Positions 1 to 14,021 are shown, counted from the stretch's first letter. The stretch: 64,000 nt of DNA from Rahnella ecdela (GCF_019049625.1 NZ_JAFMOY010000129.1:62001-126000); one strand, 5' to 3'. Notes: generated from the sequence alone by a model not told the origin. A program made the numbers and translations.

Positions 1-2003
<2,003 letters not shown>

Positions 2004-2381
2004 CCTGAACTCCTGTACTTGCTGCCAGCGAGAAAACTCAATGCAACGAAGAGTGAAGGAATAGCGGCTAAGCGTAATCATCCGTAACAAAGTTTTTCAT
2101 GGGGGAGGAGCAGGGAGGATGACGGTTTTGCGCAACCGGATGAAAGTTCACATCAAAAATCAAATTCGTGATCTGAATTGCAAAAAACGACGCATATTTT
2201 TGAGTGATGAACCACATAACGCCTGAGAGTGTCGGCGGGATCACATTCTGAGAGGCGGGGGCGTAGAGGGGGGGATGATGAAGCGTTGTCGGGTTGAATC
2301 CACACTGGCGTCGTACCCTGTCTTTTCCCGTCTCAGACGACAGAAAACCGACTCCTCACAGGAAATAAAAAGGATTGGATT
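2004..2381. promoter_or_regulatory. Divergent malK-lamB / malEFG control region with MalT boxes
   Basis: A 378-bp gene-free stretch between malK and malE. MalT-type hexamers GGATGA are visible on the + strand at 2117-2122, 2138-2143 and 2273-2278, and on the - strand at 2078-2083; GGAGGA variants overlap at 2104-2109 and 2114-2119. CRP-like sequences occur at 2167-2182 (GTGATCT left half) and 2230-2245 (TCACA right half, TGTCG left half). The layout matches the E. coli malEp-malKp region, where MalT and CRP arrays drive both operons. Box positions are seen in the sequence; their function is inferred from the family. Confidence 0.8.
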
Positions 2382-3581
2382 ATGACTCTCAGCATTAAGA
2401 AGATCGTAAAAAATACCCTGGCACTCTCGGCGCTGGCTACGCTGGTGCTGTCATCTTCCGCATTTGCCAAAATAGAAGAAGGAAAGCTGGTCATCTGGAT
2501 CAACGGTGACAAAGGCTATAACGGCCTGGCGGAAGTCGGTAAGAAGTTTGAGAAAGACACCGGCATTAAAGTCACGGTAGAACATCCGGACAAGCTGGAA
2601 GAAAAATACCCGCAGGTAGCAGCCACCGGCGACGGCCCTGACATCATCTTCTGGGCGCATGACCGTTTCGGCGGTTACGCACAATCCGGTTTGCTGGCTG
2701 AAATCAGCCCGGATAAGGCCTTCAAAGACAAACTGTTTCCGTTCACCTGGGACGCAGTCACCTTCAACGGCAAGCTGATCGGCTATCCGGTCGCGGTTGA
2801 AGCGCTGTCACTGATTTACAACAAAGACATCATTAAAGAAGCACCAAAAACCTGGGAAGAAATCCCTGCGCTGGACAAAGAGCTGCGCGCCAAAGGCAAG
2901 AGCGCCATTATGTGGAACTTGCAGGAACCGTACTTCACCTGGCCAATCATCGCCGCTGACGGCGGTTATGCCTTCAAATATGAAAACGGCAAATACAACA
3001 TTAAAGACACCGGCGTGAATAACGCGGGTTCTCAGGCTGGCCTGCAATTCATCATCGATCTGGTGAAAAACAAACACATCAACGCCGATACCGATTATTC
3101 CATCGCCGAAGCCGCCTTCAACAAAGGCCAGACCGCGATGACTATCGACGGCCCGTGGGCATGGTCCAACCTCGACAAGAGCAAAATCAACTACGGCGTG
3201 ACGCTGTTGCCAAGCTTCCACGGCAAACCGTCTAAACCGTTCGTCGGCGTGCTGACTGCCGGTATCAACGCCGCCAGCCCGAACAAAGAACTGGCGAAAG
3301 AGTTCCTGGAAAACTATCTGATCACCGACGAAGGTCTGGCAGTGGTCAACAAAGATAAACCGCTGGGAGCCGTGGCACTGAAAACGTATCAGGCACAACT
3401 GGAGAAAGACCCGCGCATCGCCGCCACGATGGCTAACTCCAAAAATGGCGAAATCATGCCTAACATCCCGCAGATGAGCGCTTTCTGGTATGCAGAACGC
3501 AGCGCCATCATCAACGCGGTGAATGGCCGTCAGACGGTTCCGCAAGCACTGAAAGACGTAGAAACACGCATTACCAAGTAA
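2382..3581 (+). CDS. malE: Periplasmic maltose-binding protein MalE
   Basis: High-affinity periplasmic receptor that delivers maltose and maltodextrins to MalFGK2. The product is 399 residues (396 in E. coli). A signal peptide ends SSSAFA at residue 29, and the mature protein begins [19 protein letters not shown] as in E. coli. The ligand-binding signature [21 protein letters not shown] is conserved. The ATG follows AAGGATTGGATT. It is the first gene of malEFG; a 70-bp gap with a stem-loop separates it from malF. Confidence 0.98.
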   Translation: MTLSIKKIVKNTLALSALATLVLSSSAFAKIEEGKLVIWINGDKGYNGLAEVGKKFEKDTGIKVTVEHPDKLEEKYPQVAATGDGPDIIFWAHDRFGGYAQSGLLAEISPDKAFKDKLFPFTWDAVTFNGKLIGYPVAVEALSLIYNKDIIKEAPKTWEEIPALDKELRAKGKSAIMWNLQEPYFTWPIIAADGGYAFKYENGKYNIKDTGVNNAGSQAGLQFIIDLVKNKHINADTDYSIAEAAFNKGQTAMTIDGPWAWSNLDKSKINYGVTLLPSFHGKPSKPFVGVLTAGINAASPNKELAKEFLENYLITDEGLAVVNKDKPLGAVALKTYQAQLEKDPRIAATMANSKNGEIMPNIPQMSAFWYAERSAIINAVNGRQTVPQALKDVETRITK

Positions 3582-3605
3582 TGCCGAAGCATTAGCTCAA
3601 TGAAC

Positions 3606-3630
3606 GGTGCGGGGCCGCAGGTTCCGCACC
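3606..3630 (+). repeat. Stem-loop between malE and malF
   Basis: GGTGCGG at 3606-3612 pairs perfectly with CCGCACC at 3624-3630 across an 11-base loop. There is no T-run, so it does not look like a full terminator. In E. coli the malE-malF gap carries REP hairpins that protect the malE message and keep MalE levels above MalF. This hairpin occupies the same place and may do the same job. Confidence 0.6.
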
Positions 3631-3651
3631 GCCACCACAAGGATTGTCCTT

Positions 3652-5211
3652 ATGCCAAGAGCCAAAAAACGGCCGTTCAGCAATGCGTTCAAATGGTTGG
3701 TCATCGCCCTGCTCGCCTGCTTTACCGGTTATCTGATCGTGCTGATGTATGCGCAGGGCGAAATCCTTTTTGCCGTTCTGACCCTCATCCTTTCCAGCGT
3801 CGGTTTATACATTTATGGAAACCGCCGCGCTTATTCGTGGCGCTATGTCTATCCTGGCCTCGCCGGAATGTCGTTATTTGTGCTGTTCCCGCTGGTCTGC
3901 ACCATCGCGATTGCTTTCACCAATTACAGCAGCACTAACCAGCTGACGTTCGAGCGTGCGCAGTCAGTGCTGATGGACCGTCAATTCCAGGGCGGAAAAG
4001 CACTGAATTTTGCCCTGTTCCCTGCTGGTAAAGAGCCTGCCGGGGACAAATGGCAGCTGGCACTGACTTCTGCGGATAACAGCGAGACGCTGGTTTCCCC
4101 GCCCTTTGCTTTCAATGCCTCCGCGCCACAAACGCTGGAGATGATCCCGCAAACCGCCCCTTCCGCTGAAAAAGCCGGGCTGCGCGTGGTGACACAAAAC
4201 CGGGCGGCGCTGGGCCAGATCTCAGCTCATTTACCCGACGGCGAAACGCTGCGCATGAGTTCACTCCGCCAGTTCTCCGGCACCCAGCCGCTGTACAAAC
4301 TGGGCGACGATGAAAAGCAACTGACTAACGTTGAAACCGGCACAATCTACCGCCCGAACATGAAAACCGGCTTCTATCAGGCAGTGAATGCGCAGGGGGA
4401 ATGGCAGGCCGAACAACTCAGCCCTGGTTTTACCGTCGGTATCGGCTGGGGAAATTTCCTGCGTGTACTGCATGACGAAGGGATCCAGAAACCCTTCCTG
4501 TCGATTTTCGTCTGGACCGTCGTTTTTGCCCTGCTGACCGTCATTCTGACCGTCGCCGTTGGCATGGTGCTGGCCTGCGTGGTGCAGTGGGAGGAGCTCA
4601 AAGGCAAAGCGGCTTATCGCATTCTGCTGATCCTGCCCTATGCGGTTCCGGCCTTTATTTCGATTCTGATTTTCAAAGGGTTATTCAACCAGAGCTTTGG
4701 TGAAATCAACCTGATGCTCAGCGCGTTATTTGGTATCAAACCGGCCTGGTTCAGTGATCCGTGGACTGCCAAAAGCATGATCATTATTGTCAACACCTGG
4801 CTCGGTTATCCGTACATGATGATCCTGTGCATGGGACTGCTGAAAGCGATTCCGGATGACCTTTACGAGGCGTCGGCAATGGACGGCGCCACGCCGATGC
4901 AAAACTTCTTCCGTATCACGCTGCCGCTTTTGATCAAGCCGCTGACGCCGCTGATGATTGCCAGCTTCGCGTTCAACTTTAATAACTTTGTGCTGATTCA
5001 GTTACTGACCAACGGCGGGCCGGACATGCTCGGCACCACCACGCCAGCCGGTCATACCGATTTGCTGGTCAGCTACACCTACCGTATCGCCTTCGAAGGC
5101 GGCGGCGGGCAGGACTTCGGACTGGCGGCGGCGATTGCCACGCTGATCTTCCTGCTGGTGGGTGCGCTGGCTATCGTGAACCTTAAAGCCTCACGCATGA
5201 AATTCGACTAA
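3652..5211 (+). CDS. malF: Maltose transporter permease MalF
   Basis: Inner-membrane permease subunit of MalFGK2. From the ATG at 3652, preceded by AAGGA, the product is 519 residues (514 in E. coli). An upstream in-frame start would place the beginning inside the malE-malF hairpin, so it is rejected. Three N-terminal membrane segments lead to the large periplasmic P2 loop (about residues 95-275), which contacts MalE. The remaining membrane segments carry the EAA coupling motif [10 protein letters not shown], which docks MalK. malG follows 13 bases later. Confidence 0.96.
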   Translation: MPRAKKRPFSNAFKWLVIALLACFTGYLIVLMYAQGEILFAVLTLILSSVGLYIYGNRRAYSWRYVYPGLAGMSLFVLFPLVCTIAIAFTNYSSTNQLTFERAQSVLMDRQFQGGKALNFALFPAGKEPAGDKWQLALTSADNSETLVSPPFAFNASAPQTLEMIPQTAPSAEKAGLRVVTQNRAALGQISAHLPDGETLRMSSLRQFSGTQPLYKLGDDEKQLTNVETGTIYRPNMKTGFYQAVNAQGEWQAEQLSPGFTVGIGWGNFLRVLHDEGIQKPFLSIFVWTVVFALLTVILTVAVGMVLACVVQWEELKGKAAYRILLILPYAVPAFISILIFKGLFNQSFGEINLMLSALFGIKPAWFSDPWTAKSMIIIVNTWLGYPYMMILCMGLLKAIPDDLYEASAMDGATPMQNFFRITLPLLIKPLTPLMIASFAFNFNNFVLIQLLTNGGPDMLGTTTPAGHTDLLVSYTYRIAFEGGGGQDFGLAAAIATLIFLLVGALAIVNLKASRMKFD

Positions 5212-5224
5212 GGAGAAACAGACA

Positions 5225-6115
5225 ATGCCGATGGTTAAACCTAAGTCGCAGAAAGTCAGATTGCTGGTGACGCACCTGTTGCTGCTGTGTTTTCTGGCGC
5301 TGATCCTGTTCCCGCTGCTGATGGTGTTCGCCATCTCGCTGCGTCCGGGTAACTTCGCTACCGGCAGCCTGATCCCGGATCAGGTGTCGTGGGATCACTG
5401 GAAACTGGCACTGGGTATCGCGGTCACCAACAGCGACGGCAGCATCACACCGCCGCCGTTCCCGGTCATGCTGTGGTTGTGGAACTCGATCAAGATCGCC
5501 GGGATCACTGCGGTCGGGATCGTTGCGCTTTCCACCACCTGCGCCTACGCCTTTGCCCGCATGAAATTCCGCGGTAAAAGTTCGCTGCTCAAAGGGATGC
5601 TGATCTTCCAGATGTTCCCCGCCGTCCTTTCGCTGGTGGCGCTTTACGCCCTGTTCGACCGCCTCGGCATGTATGTGCCATTCCTCGGGCTAAATACCCA
5701 CGGCGGCGTAATATTTGCCTATATGGGCGGCATCGCGCTGCACGTGTGGACCATTAAAGGCTACTTCGAAACCATCGACGGCTCGCTGGAAGAAGCCGCC
5801 GCGCTGGACGGCGCAACCCCGTGGCAGGCATTCCGTCTGGTACTGCTGCCACTGTCAGTACCGATTCTGGCGGTGGTATTTATTCTGTCGTTCATCGCGG
5901 CGATTACTGAAGTGCCGGTGGCGTCGTTACTGCTGCGTGATGTAAACAGTTACACCCTGGCGGTCGGGATGCAGCAATATCTGAATCCGCAAAACTACCT
6001 GTGGGGCGATTTCGCAGCGGCGGCAATATTGTCCGCCATCCCGATTACGGCAGTATTCCTGATTGCTCAACGCTGGCTGGTCGGCGGTTTAACGGCAGGC
6101 GGTGTGAAAGGTTAA
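5225..6115 (+). CDS. malG: Maltose transporter permease MalG
   Basis: Second inner-membrane permease subunit of MalFGK2. It is 296 residues, the same length as in E. coli, with six predicted membrane segments and the EAA motif [20 protein letters not shown]. The C-terminus [10 protein letters not shown] is the tail known to reach into the MalK dimer in the family. AAGGAG lies 10 bases before the ATG. It is the last gene of malEFG and is followed by a strong intrinsic terminator. Confidence 0.97.
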   Translation: MPMVKPKSQKVRLLVTHLLLLCFLALILFPLLMVFAISLRPGNFATGSLIPDQVSWDHWKLALGIAVTNSDGSITPPPFPVMLWLWNSIKIAGITAVGIVALSTTCAYAFARMKFRGKSSLLKGMLIFQMFPAVLSLVALYALFDRLGMYVPFLGLNTHGGVIFAYMGGIALHVWTIKGYFETIDGSLEEAAALDGATPWQAFRLVLLPLSVPILAVVFILSFIAAITEVPVASLLLRDVNSYTLAVGMQQYLNPQNYLWGDFAAAAILSAIPITAVFLIAQRWLVGGLTAGGVKG

Positions 6116-6164
6116 ATGTAAGGCTAATGCGCTTGTTTCACTTTGTTTGATTCCCTGTGTCTTG

Positions 6165-6190
6165 GGCGGCTGAATAAGCCGCCTTTTTTT
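6165..6190 (+). terminator. Intrinsic terminator after malG
   Basis: GGCGGC (6165-6170) and GCCGCC (6178-6183) form a GC-rich stem around a 7-base loop, followed directly by seven T. This closes the malEFG transcript. Confidence 0.9.
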
Positions 6191-6429
6191 ATGTTTGCAG
6201 ATCTCGTGGATGTAAAAGTCCTGAAAATAAGCAGAATAGTGATGAGAACAAATGAAGAAATTTTAAAAACGTTTTTCCTGAAATAGTGGCTAATTATCAT
6301 AGAACTAAAGATCAACGCCGTATTGTGGGCGACATGATGTTTACCCTTCCCGACCTCTGCGAAATTCTGGTGGGCATTCCTGCCAAAGGCGTGGATGCAA
6401 ATTCACAAGGTTTCTTTTAGGCCATGCGC
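6191..6429. other. Gap between malG and malQ with only short weak ORFs
   Basis: About 240 bases between two converging terminators. A 31-codon frame starts at 6191 inside the T-run and stops at 6284-6286. A second open frame runs through 6285-6420 and ends GVDANSQGFF. Neither has a convincing ribosome site or a product I recognise. The base composition is AT-rich over the first half. I read it as non-coding or as a gene remnant. Confidence 0.4.
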
Positions 6430-6451
6430 AAAAAAGCCCCTTACGGGGCTT
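6430..6451 (-). terminator. Intrinsic terminator after malPQ
   Basis: Reading leftward, AAGCCCC (6445-6451 on the + strand as GGGGCTT) pairs with its complement at 6434-6440 around a 4-base loop and is followed by a run of T. It lies about 20 bases after the malQ stop. Confidence 0.88.
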
Positions 6452-6471
6452 CGTTTGTCCTTCTCTCTATT

Positions 6472-8559
6472 TCAGCTCACAGACACTTTCCTGCGGCGTT
6501 TATCGAGGTCTTTAATCAGCTTGTTCACCTGCTCATCGGCGAACATCTCTTCAAGGGATGTGGACAGCTTACGGCGCCAGTTCGGGTATTCGTCGCTGGT
6601 GCCGGGCACGTTAACCGGTGCGTCCATGTCCAGCCAGTCTTCCGGTTGCAGGCCGAGTAAGGCGCAGGCGCTGTCAGCGACATAGCGTTGCAGGCCACGG
6701 TTAATTACAGGCGTCATCTCCATCAGTTCCGCTTTACGTCCGGTTTTCTTAGGGATGCAATCGTAATGATGTAAGCCGTCAAGCAGCCCCTGACGCGCAC
6801 GGGCGCGATCGGCATACAGCTCCTTAAGCACTTCTTCATCACGATATAATCCCAGCGATTTACCCAGCGCCAGGTCGTCGCTTTGCCAGTATCCGCGCAG
6901 CGTCGGCAGGTCATGCGTGGTGATAGTCGCCATCGCCTGAACCGGATACGACTGCGGTGCGCGGAAGTTGTTTTCCTCATCGCGCTCGAAATACAGCACT
7001 TTATAGGAATACACGCCGCCCTCGCGCAGCTTACTGACGATCTCAACCGGCACAGTGCCCAGATCCTCACCAATCACCATGCAACGGTGACGCTGACTTT
7101 CCAGCGCTAAAATGGCGAGGAGATCGTCCACCGGATATTGCACATACGCGCCCTTATCCGCCGTTTCACCGGCCGGGATCCACCACAAACGCAACAACGT
7201 CATAACGTGATCGATACGCAACGCGCCGCAGCTGGTCATGTTAGATCGCAGCAGATCGATAAACGGCTGATAGCCCCGCTTTACCATCACATGCGGATCC
7301 ATCGGACGCAGATCCCAGTTCTGACCGAGCGGCCCGAGGATATCCGGCGGTGCGCCGACCGAAGCCTTCAGACAGTAAAGCTCGCCGTCACCCCAGGTTT
7401 CCGAGCCACCTTCCACCACACCCACCGCCAGGTCACGGTACAGCCCCATCGGCATATCGTGCTGCTGGCTGGTGTGATAGCACTGTGTGAACTGTGTTTC
7501 GGCCAGCCATTGCAGCCACAGATAGAACTCCACATCCTGCGCATGTTGCTCGCAGAAAGCCCGAACGGCGGGCCCGCGCGCATCATGATATTGCTCCGGC
7601 CAGCGGTTCCAGCCGAGGGCAACATCGGTTTCTTTCGCCAGATGTTCATATAACGCGTCAAACGCCGCCTGCAAATACAAGCTTTCACCGCCCTGCTTCA
7701 CAAAAGCCGTCAGCGATTTAACCTGCGGATCCTGCGTTTTACGCTTCAGGAACTGCGTATAAGCCAGACGTAAACCTTCGAGTTTCAGCGGCATGACTTC
7801 GCCGTAATCCACCCAGTCGCTGGCGCGCACGGACTGCAACCGTTGCTGCGTGAGCGGCTGATGCCACCACTGTTGCGCGGCATCGCTCAGCCTGAAATCA
7901 TCTACCGCACTGACGTCGATATAAATCACGTTCAGCCAGCGGCGGGACGACGGACTGTACGGGCTTGCCGCCACCGGATTGGCCGGATACAGCGCATGGA
8001 TCGGATTTAGCCCGACAAACGCACCGCCGCGCTCCGCAACATTTTTCAGCAACAAACTGAGATCGCCGAAATCGCCGATGCCCCAGTTGTTTTCAGAACG
8101 CACCGTATAAAGTTGTACGCACGCACCCCACAGTTTTTTACCGACCAGCAGCGCATCAGGTTCATAGCAGCGTTTAGGGGCGACAATCACCCGGCAATCC
8201 CACTGCTGCGCATCCTGTGTCAGTGTCAGCTGATGATAACCGGCAGGAATTTTGCCCGGCAGCGCCAGCGTCATTTTGCCGCTGATGCGACCGTGTTGTG
8301 CCGCACCGCTTTCCAGTTTCAGTGTCCAGCCATATTCCCCTTCGCCACCGACCGGCAATGCCAGACGGCTACCACTGATGAACACTTTCACCGACGGCAC
8401 CGGCGTGACAACCTGGCGGCGTTCTGCCACCCAGCCCATTGCCGACAACAGCTCACGCTTAGTTTCAGGTGCGATTGCCTGCTGCTTACCGTGCGCATTA
8501 ATAAAACCAGAGGAAATACCCGCCTCCCTGGCGGCCTGCTCCAGTGCTTTGTTCTCCAT
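6472..8559 (-). CDS. malQ: 4-alpha-glucanotransferase (amylomaltase) MalQ
   Basis: Cytoplasmic GH77 enzyme that transfers alpha-1,4-glucan chains, releasing glucose from maltose and building maltodextrins that MalP can use. It is 695 residues (694 in E. coli). The expected nucleophile is D450 in GALRIDHVM, the acid/base is E498 in MVIGEDLG, and the third acidic residue lies in ITTHDLP near 550. The start codon is 9 bases after the malP stop with an AGGAGCC site, so malP and malQ form one operon transcribed towards malG. Confidence 0.96.
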   Translation of the reverse strand: MENKALEQAAREAGISSGFINAHGKQQAIAPETKRELLSAMGWVAERRQVVTPVPSVKVFISGSRLALPVGGEGEYGWTLKLESGAAQHGRISGKMTLALPGKIPAGYHQLTLTQDAQQWDCRVIVAPKRCYEPDALLVGKKLWGACVQLYTVRSENNWGIGDFGDLSLLLKNVAERGGAFVGLNPIHALYPANPVAASPYSPSSRRWLNVIYIDVSAVDDFRLSDAAQQWWHQPLTQQRLQSVRASDWVDYGEVMPLKLEGLRLAYTQFLKRKTQDPQVKSLTAFVKQGGESLYLQAAFDALYEHLAKETDVALGWNRWPEQYHDARGPAVRAFCEQHAQDVEFYLWLQWLAETQFTQCYHTSQQHDMPMGLYRDLAVGVVEGGSETWGDGELYCLKASVGAPPDILGPLGQNWDLRPMDPHVMVKRGYQPFIDLLRSNMTSCGALRIDHVMTLLRLWWIPAGETADKGAYVQYPVDDLLAILALESQRHRCMVIGEDLGTVPVEIVSKLREGGVYSYKVLYFERDEENNFRAPQSYPVQAMATITTHDLPTLRGYWQSDDLALGKSLGLYRDEEVLKELYADRARARQGLLDGLHHYDCIPKKTGRKAELMEMTPVINRGLQRYVADSACALLGLQPEDWLDMDAPVNVPGTSDEYPNWRRKLSTSLEEMFADEQVNKLIKDLDKRRRKVSVS

Positions 8560-8568
8560 GCGGGCTCC

Positions 8569-10971
8569 TTAACGTTTCGCCTGCCAGATCCGCTGCTGAT
8601 AATCGCGGATCGAGCGGTCGGAACTGAACATCCCAACACGTGCCGTGTTGAGAATAGTTTTGCGCGTCCAGTCGTCCTGGTCGCGGTAAAGAACATCAAC
8701 TTTTTGCTGTGCTGCGCAATAATCGGCAAAGTCCGCCAGCACCAGATACGGGTCGCCGCCGCCCAGCAGACTGTCGAGCATCAGGCTGAACGCCTGTTTG
8801 TCGCCATCGCTGAAGAAGCCGTTTTCCAGTTCTTTAAGAATTTTATCCAGATGCTTATCTTTCTTGCGGATCTTCAGCGGATCATAGCCTTTTGCCTGCA
8901 ATGCTTTGACCTGATCGACGGTATTGCCAAAGATGAAGATATTGTCTTCTCCGACTTCTTCGGCAATCTCAACGTTCGCGCCGTCGAGCGTGCCGACGGT
9001 CAGCGCGCCGTTCAGCGCCAGCTTCATGTTGCCGGTGCCCGAAGCTTCTTTCCCGGCGGTGGAAATCTGCTCGGAAACGTCTGCGGCCGGGATCATCAGT
9101 TCAGCAACTGAAACGCGGTAATCCGGAATAAACACCACTTTAATACGATCACGCACCAGCGGATCGTTATTCACTTTCTCCGCCACTTTATTGATGGCAT
9201 AGATAATGTTTTTCGCCAGGTAATAACCCGGTGCCGCTTTCGCACCGAACAGGAATACGCGCGGCACCATGTCCATTTCCGGGTTATCGCGCAGCTGGCG
9301 ATACAACGACAGAATGTGCAGCAGGTTAAGGTGCTGGCGTTTGTATTCGTGCAGGCGTTTGATCTGCACGTCGAAAATCGCGTCAGGATTGAGCGTCAGC
9401 CCCATCACCTGTTTCACGTAGTGCGCCAGTTGGATTTTGTTTTCGTGCTTAATCGACTGATAACGCTGACGGAATTTTTTATTGTCGGCGTAACTTTCCA
9501 GCCCTTTCAGGGCATCGAGATCATTCACCCACTCGGTTTTCAGCGTCTCATCAATCAGAGAAGACAGTGCAGGATTGCACTGCTTCAGCCAGCGGCGCGG
9601 CGTAATACCGTTGGTGACGTTATGGAATTTGTTTGGCCACAGCTGGTGATATTCCGGGAACAGGTCTTTCACTACCAGTTCGGAGTGCAACGCCGCCACG
9701 CCGTTCACCGCAAAACCGCTGACCACACACAGGTTCGCCATGCGGACTTGTTTGTTCTGGTGTACAGACAGTTTTTCCCACACCGCTTTGTCGCCCGGCC
9801 ACTGTTTTTCGACCACTTTTTTGAAGCGGGCGTTAATGGCTTTGATCAGCGAGAAATGGCGCGGCAACAGGCTGCGCACCAGTTTTTCGTCCCAGCATTC
9901 CAGCGCTTCCGGCATCAGCGTGTGGTTGGTGTATGCGAAAGTCTGGCTGGTGATCGCCCAGGCGGCGTCCCAGTCCAGCTGATGCTCGTCTAGCAAAATG
10001 CGCAGCAATTCAGGAATAGCAATCGTCGGGTGCGTGTCGTTGAGCTGGATGACTTCGAATTTCGGCAAATCCTGAATTTTACGACCCAGGAAATGATGAC
10101 GGCGCAGGATGTCGGCGACCGAACAGGCGCACTGGAAATACTGCTGCATCAGGCGCAGGCGTTTACCGGCGTCATGGTTGTCATTCGGATACAACACTTT
10201 GGTGAGCTTCGCGGCATCAATGCCTTTCTGCTCGGCCTTGAGAAATTCACCGTCGTTGAACAGGGTCAGATCAAACGGGTGTACGTCGGTCGCCTGCCAC
10301 AAACGCAGCGGCTGGGTGACGCCATTTTTGTAGCCGACCACCGGCAGATCCCAGGCTTCACCGCGCAGGGTGAACGCCGGATGCCACTGTTCTTCGCCAT
10401 TTTCTTTCTTCGTCAGTTTGCCGCCAAAGGCGACGTCGACGGACAGCGAGCTGTTGTGGCTGAACCACGGATAGCTTTCACGGTGCCAGTTATCCGGCGC
10501 TTCCTGCTGCTTGCCTTCGCTGAAAGACTGGCGGAATAAACCGTACTGATAATTCAGGCCATAGCCGGTCGCCGGTTGCCCGACGGTCGCCATTGAATCG
10601 AGAAAACAGGCCGCCAGACGCCCTAATCCGCCATTACCCAGCGCCGGATCAGTTTCCTGTTCCAGCACATCGGCCAGCTCAACACCCTGTTCTTTCAGCG
10701 CCTGACTGACGGTTTCATACCAGCCGAGGTTGATCAGGTTATTCACGGTCAGGCGCCCGATCAGGAATTCCATCGAAATATAGTTAACGTGCCGTTGCGG
10801 CTGTTTTGTCATTTTTGGCGCGGGCTGCGCGCTCAGTTGTTCGGAAAGCGCAGCGCTGGTGGCCTGCCACCACTGATGCGGTGTCATATCCTGCGCCTGT
10901 TGCAAACCGAATCCCTGCCACTGGCGTTTTAGCGCGGCTAAAAACTGCGTCTTATCCAAAGTCACCTGCAT
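8569..10971 (-). CDS. malP: Maltodextrin phosphorylase MalP
   Basis: Cytoplasmic GT35 phosphorylase, PLP-dependent, releasing glucose-1-phosphate from maltodextrins. The ATG at 10971 has AGAGG upstream and gives 800 residues (797 in E. coli); a GTG one codon earlier is possible. The glycogen-phosphorylase signature [20 protein letters not shown] with the PLP lysine is intact, and the C-terminus [17 protein letters not shown] matches the family. It lacks the N-terminal allosteric region of muscle phosphorylase, as usual for MalP. It is transcribed divergently from malT and co-transcribed with malQ. Confidence 0.96.
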   Translation of the reverse strand: MQVTLDKTQFLAALKRQWQGFGLQQAQDMTPHQWWQATSAALSEQLSAQPAPKMTKQPQRHVNYISMEFLIGRLTVNNLINLGWYETVSQALKEQGVELADVLEQETDPALGNGGLGRLAACFLDSMATVGQPATGYGLNYQYGLFRQSFSEGKQQEAPDNWHRESYPWFSHNSSLSVDVAFGGKLTKKENGEEQWHPAFTLRGEAWDLPVVGYKNGVTQPLRLWQATDVHPFDLTLFNDGEFLKAEQKGIDAAKLTKVLYPNDNHDAGKRLRLMQQYFQCACSVADILRRHHFLGRKIQDLPKFEVIQLNDTHPTIAIPELLRILLDEHQLDWDAAWAITSQTFAYTNHTLMPEALECWDEKLVRSLLPRHFSLIKAINARFKKVVEKQWPGDKAVWEKLSVHQNKQVRMANLCVVSGFAVNGVAALHSELVVKDLFPEYHQLWPNKFHNVTNGITPRRWLKQCNPALSSLIDETLKTEWVNDLDALKGLESYADNKKFRQRYQSIKHENKIQLAHYVKQVMGLTLNPDAIFDVQIKRLHEYKRQHLNLLHILSLYRQLRDNPEMDMVPRVFLFGAKAAPGYYLAKNIIYAINKVAEKVNNDPLVRDRIKVVFIPDYRVSVAELMIPAADVSEQISTAGKEASGTGNMKLALNGALTVGTLDGANVEIAEEVGEDNIFIFGNTVDQVKALQAKGYDPLKIRKKDKHLDKILKELENGFFSDGDKQAFSLMLDSLLGGGDPYLVLADFADYCAAQQKVDVLYRDQDDWTRKTILNTARVGMFSSDRSIRDYQQRIWQAKR

Positions 10972-11294
10972 CACATGCCTCTTTATCCGGGAATTTGTAG
11001 GGAAGTCTTCTGATGTTGATTATCACTATGCTGACGCTTGTGCCTGTGAGCGGCATCATCCTGCCAAAGATTAGGCAGGGAGGAGAAACGGGGCGTAGCC
11101 GGAGGAGACGGAGGATCAGGGGGAAGCTCTGAAAATTTGTATTTAGAAGTGTGATGCAGAGCAACTTAACGGCATGTAAAAACGTAACATTCTTGCAATC
11201 AATGTTTCAAAGGAGGACTTTAGAAAAAGTGATTAATTACACGCTGCGAAATAATTATTACGCCCCCTGACTACCGTCAAAAGAACAGAAAAAA
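10972..11294. promoter_or_regulatory. Divergent malPQ / malT control region
   Basis: A 323-bp gene-free stretch. MalT-type boxes GGAGGA lie on the + strand at 11079-11084, 11101-11106 and 11110-11115; TCATCC (GGATGA on the - strand) is at 11056-11061. A CRP-like site, TGTGA at 11150-11154 followed by TGCAGAGCAAC, resembles the E. coli malT promoter site. Inferred reading: MalT boxes serve malPQ and CRP serves malT. No strong -10 was assigned. Confidence 0.7.
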
Positions 11295-14021
11295 ATGCTG
11301 ATCCCGTCGAAATTGAGCCGCCCTGTGCGGCAGCAAAATACAGTGGTTCGCGATCGTCTGCTGACGAAGCTCTCGACTGCGCCAAATTATCGTCTGACCC
11401 TGGTCGCCAGTCCGGCGGGCTATGGGAAAACGACGCTGGTCGCACATTGGGCGGCGGGAAAAAGCGATCTGGGCTGGTATTCACTGGATGAAAGTGACAA
11501 CCAGCCGGAGCGTTTTGCCAGCTATCTCATTGCTGCCATACAGCAGGCCTGCGGGGGTCATTGCGTCAAAAGCGAAGCGCTGAGTCAGAAACACCAGTAC
11601 GCCAGTTTATCGGCGCTGTTTGCTCAGCTGTTTGTTGAGCTTTCCGACTGGCACCGTCCGCTGCTGCTGGTTATCGACGATTATCATCTGATTTCAAACG
11701 ACGCTATTCATGAAGGGATGCGTTTTTTCCTGCGCCATCAGCCGGAAAATATGTCGCTGGTGGTGCTTTCGCGCACCCTGCCGCCGCTGGGTATCGCCAA
11801 TATGCGTGTACGTGACCAGCTGCTGGAACTCAACGCCACGCATCTGGCGTTTACGCATCCGGAAACACAGCAATTTTTTGACAACCGGCTGAAAGACCCT
11901 ATCGACCAGGCTGACAGTGGTCGTTTGTGCGACGAAGTGGCTGGCTGGGCGACGGCGCTCCAGTTGATCGCATTATCCGCGCGTCAGTCCACCACCTCTT
12001 CTCAGCAATCCACGCAACAGTCCGCACGCAAACTGGCCGGGCTGAATGCCAGCCATCTTTCAGAATATCTTGTGGATGAAGTACTGGATCGCGTAGATGC
12101 GCCGACGCGAGACTTTTTGCTGCGCTGCTCGCTGTTACGCTCGATGAACGATGCACTGATTGTGCGCCTGACCGGCAGTGAAAACGGCCAGCAGCGTCTC
12201 GAGGAACTGGAACGTCAGGGGTTATTCATTCACCGCATGGATGACACCGGAGAATGGTTTAATTTCCACCCACTGTTTGCCACTTTCCTGCGCCAGCGCT
12301 GTCAGTGGGAACTGTCAACGGAATTGCCTGCTATCCACCGTGCCGCCGCTGAGGGCTGGCTGGCGCAGGGCTTCCCCGCCGAAGCCATTCATCATGCGCT
12401 GGGGGCGGAAGACATCAACATGCTGCGCGATATTCTGCTGCAACATGCCTGGGCGCTGTTCAATCAGAGCGAACTGGCGTTGCTGGAAGAATGTCTGGCG
12501 GCGTTGCCATATGACCGCCTGATCCAGAATCCTAAACTGGTGCTGTTGCAGGCCTGGCTGGCACAAAGTCAGCATCGTTATGCCGAAGTGGAAACGCTTT
12601 TAGTGCGCGCCGAAAGTGAAATGAAGCAGCGTAATATCGTGATGGAACAGGATCTGACCGCTGAATTTGATGCCCTGCGCGCGCAGGTAGCAATCAACGA
12701 CGGTCGTCAGGATGAAGCTGAAAAACTGGCTACCGACGCCCTGAAATATCTGCCTTACGAAAGCTATTACAGCCGCATCGTGGCGACATCGGTCACCGGT
12801 GAAATCCAGCATTGCAAAGGTGACCTGACCCGCGCGCTGCCGCTGATGCAGCAAACCGAACAGATTGCCCGTCGCCATGAAGCCTATCACTACGCGTTAT
12901 GGGCATTGCTGCAACAGAGTGAAATTCTGATTGCTCAGGGCTTTTTGCAGGCTGCGTTTGAGATGCAGGATCGCGCCTTTGAACTGGTCCGCGAACAGCA
13001 CCTCGAACAGCTACCGTTGCACGAATTTTTACTGCGCCTGCGCTCGCAATTGCTGTGGTCGTGGTCGCGGCTCGATGATGCTGAGGACGCCGCACGTCAG
13101 GGGCTGGACGTACTGACTAACTTCCAGCCGCAGCAACAGTTGCAATGTCTGGCGATGCTGGCGAAATGCTCCCTCGCCCGCGGTCAGCTCGACAATGCAA
13201 ATCATCACCTGCAACGTTGTGAAAGCCTGCTCAAAACCGGTCAGTATCATATCGACTGGCTGACCAATACTGACAAGCCCCGGGTGATTTACTGGCAGAT
13301 GATCGGCGATAAAGCCGCTGCCCGCCAGTGGCTGCAACAGGCGCGTAAACCCGATATGGCTGACAACCATTTCCAGCAAGGCCAGTGGCGTAATATCGCC
13401 CGCGTGCAGATTTTGCTGGAACAGTTTGATGAAGCCGAAGTGGTGCTTGATGAGCTGAATCAGAATGCCCGTCAGTTGCGACTGACCAGCGATCTGAACC
13501 GCAATCTGCTGCTCAGCAATCTGCTTTGCTGGCACACCGGTCGTAAAAATGATGCGCAGCGGATATTAATTGAAGCGCTGGGGCTGGCTAACCGTACGGG
13601 TTTTGTCAGTCATTTCGTCATCGAAGGGGAAATGATGGCGCAGCAGCTGCGCCAGTTGCTGCAACTCAATTTACTGCCGGAACTGGAACAGCGTCGTGCC
13701 CAGCAGATTCTGCGTGAAATTAACCAGCACCATCGCCATAAGTTCGCCCACTTCGACGAAGGGTTCGTCAACAAACTGCTGACGCATCCGCAGGTGCCGG
13801 AACTGATCCGCACCAGTCCGCTGACCCAGCGCGAATGGCAGGTTCTCGGGCTGATTTACTCCGGTTACAGCAATGACCAGATCGCCGGTGAGCTCGACGT
13901 CGCGTCCACCACCATCAAAACGCATATTCGCAATCTGTACCAGAAACTGGGCGTCGCGCACCGTCAGGAAGCCGTTCAGCAGGCACAGCATTTGTTGCAG
14001 GTCATGGGCTACGGCGCGTAA
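11295..14021 (+). CDS. malT: Transcriptional activator of the maltose regulon MalT
   Basis: ATP- and maltotriose-dependent activator of mal promoters. It is 908 residues (901 in E. coli). The start [13 protein letters not shown] is identical in pattern to E. coli MalT. Walker [10 protein letters not shown] lies at 39-47 in the STAND ATPase module, followed by a winged-helix region, the maltotriose-binding superhelical repeats (about 440-800) and a C-terminal LuxR-type helix-turn-helix ([20 protein letters not shown] to VAHRQEAVQ). It lies directly beside its targets malPQ and malEFG/malK-lamB. Confidence 0.97.
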   Translation: MLIPSKLSRPVRQQNTVVRDRLLTKLSTAPNYRLTLVASPAGYGKTTLVAHWAAGKSDLGWYSLDESDNQPERFASYLIAAIQQACGGHCVKSEALSQKHQYASLSALFAQLFVELSDWHRPLLLVIDDYHLISNDAIHEGMRFFLRHQPENMSLVVLSRTLPPLGIANMRVRDQLLELNATHLAFTHPETQQFFDNRLKDPIDQADSGRLCDEVAGWATALQLIALSARQSTTSSQQSTQQSARKLAGLNASHLSEYLVDEVLDRVDAPTRDFLLRCSLLRSMNDALIVRLTGSENGQQRLEELERQGLFIHRMDDTGEWFNFHPLFATFLRQRCQWELSTELPAIHRAAAEGWLAQGFPAEAIHHALGAEDINMLRDILLQHAWALFNQSELALLEECLAALPYDRLIQNPKLVLLQAWLAQSQHRYAEVETLLVRAESEMKQRNIVMEQDLTAEFDALRAQVAINDGRQDEAEKLATDALKYLPYESYYSRIVATSVTGEIQHCKGDLTRALPLMQQTEQIARRHEAYHYALWALLQQSEILIAQGFLQAAFEMQDRAFELVREQHLEQLPLHEFLLRLRSQLLWSWSRLDDAEDAARQGLDVLTNFQPQQQLQCLAMLAKCSLARGQLDNANHHLQRCESLLKTGQYHIDWLTNTDKPRVIYWQMIGDKAAARQWLQQARKPDMADNHFQQGQWRNIARVQILLEQFDEAEVVLDELNQNARQLRLTSDLNRNLLLSNLLCWHTGRKNDAQRILIEALGLANRTGFVSHFVIEGEMMAQQLRQLLQLNLLPELEQRRAQQILREINQHHRHKFAHFDEGFVNKLLTHPQVPELIRTSPLTQREWQVLGLIYSGYSNDQIAGELDVASTTIKTHIRNLYQKLGVAHRQEAVQQAQHLLQVMGYGA

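Noticed and set aside
8113-9111. 332-codon + strand frame across malQ and malP
   Set aside because: Antisense to two well-supported enzymes, basic low-similarity composition.
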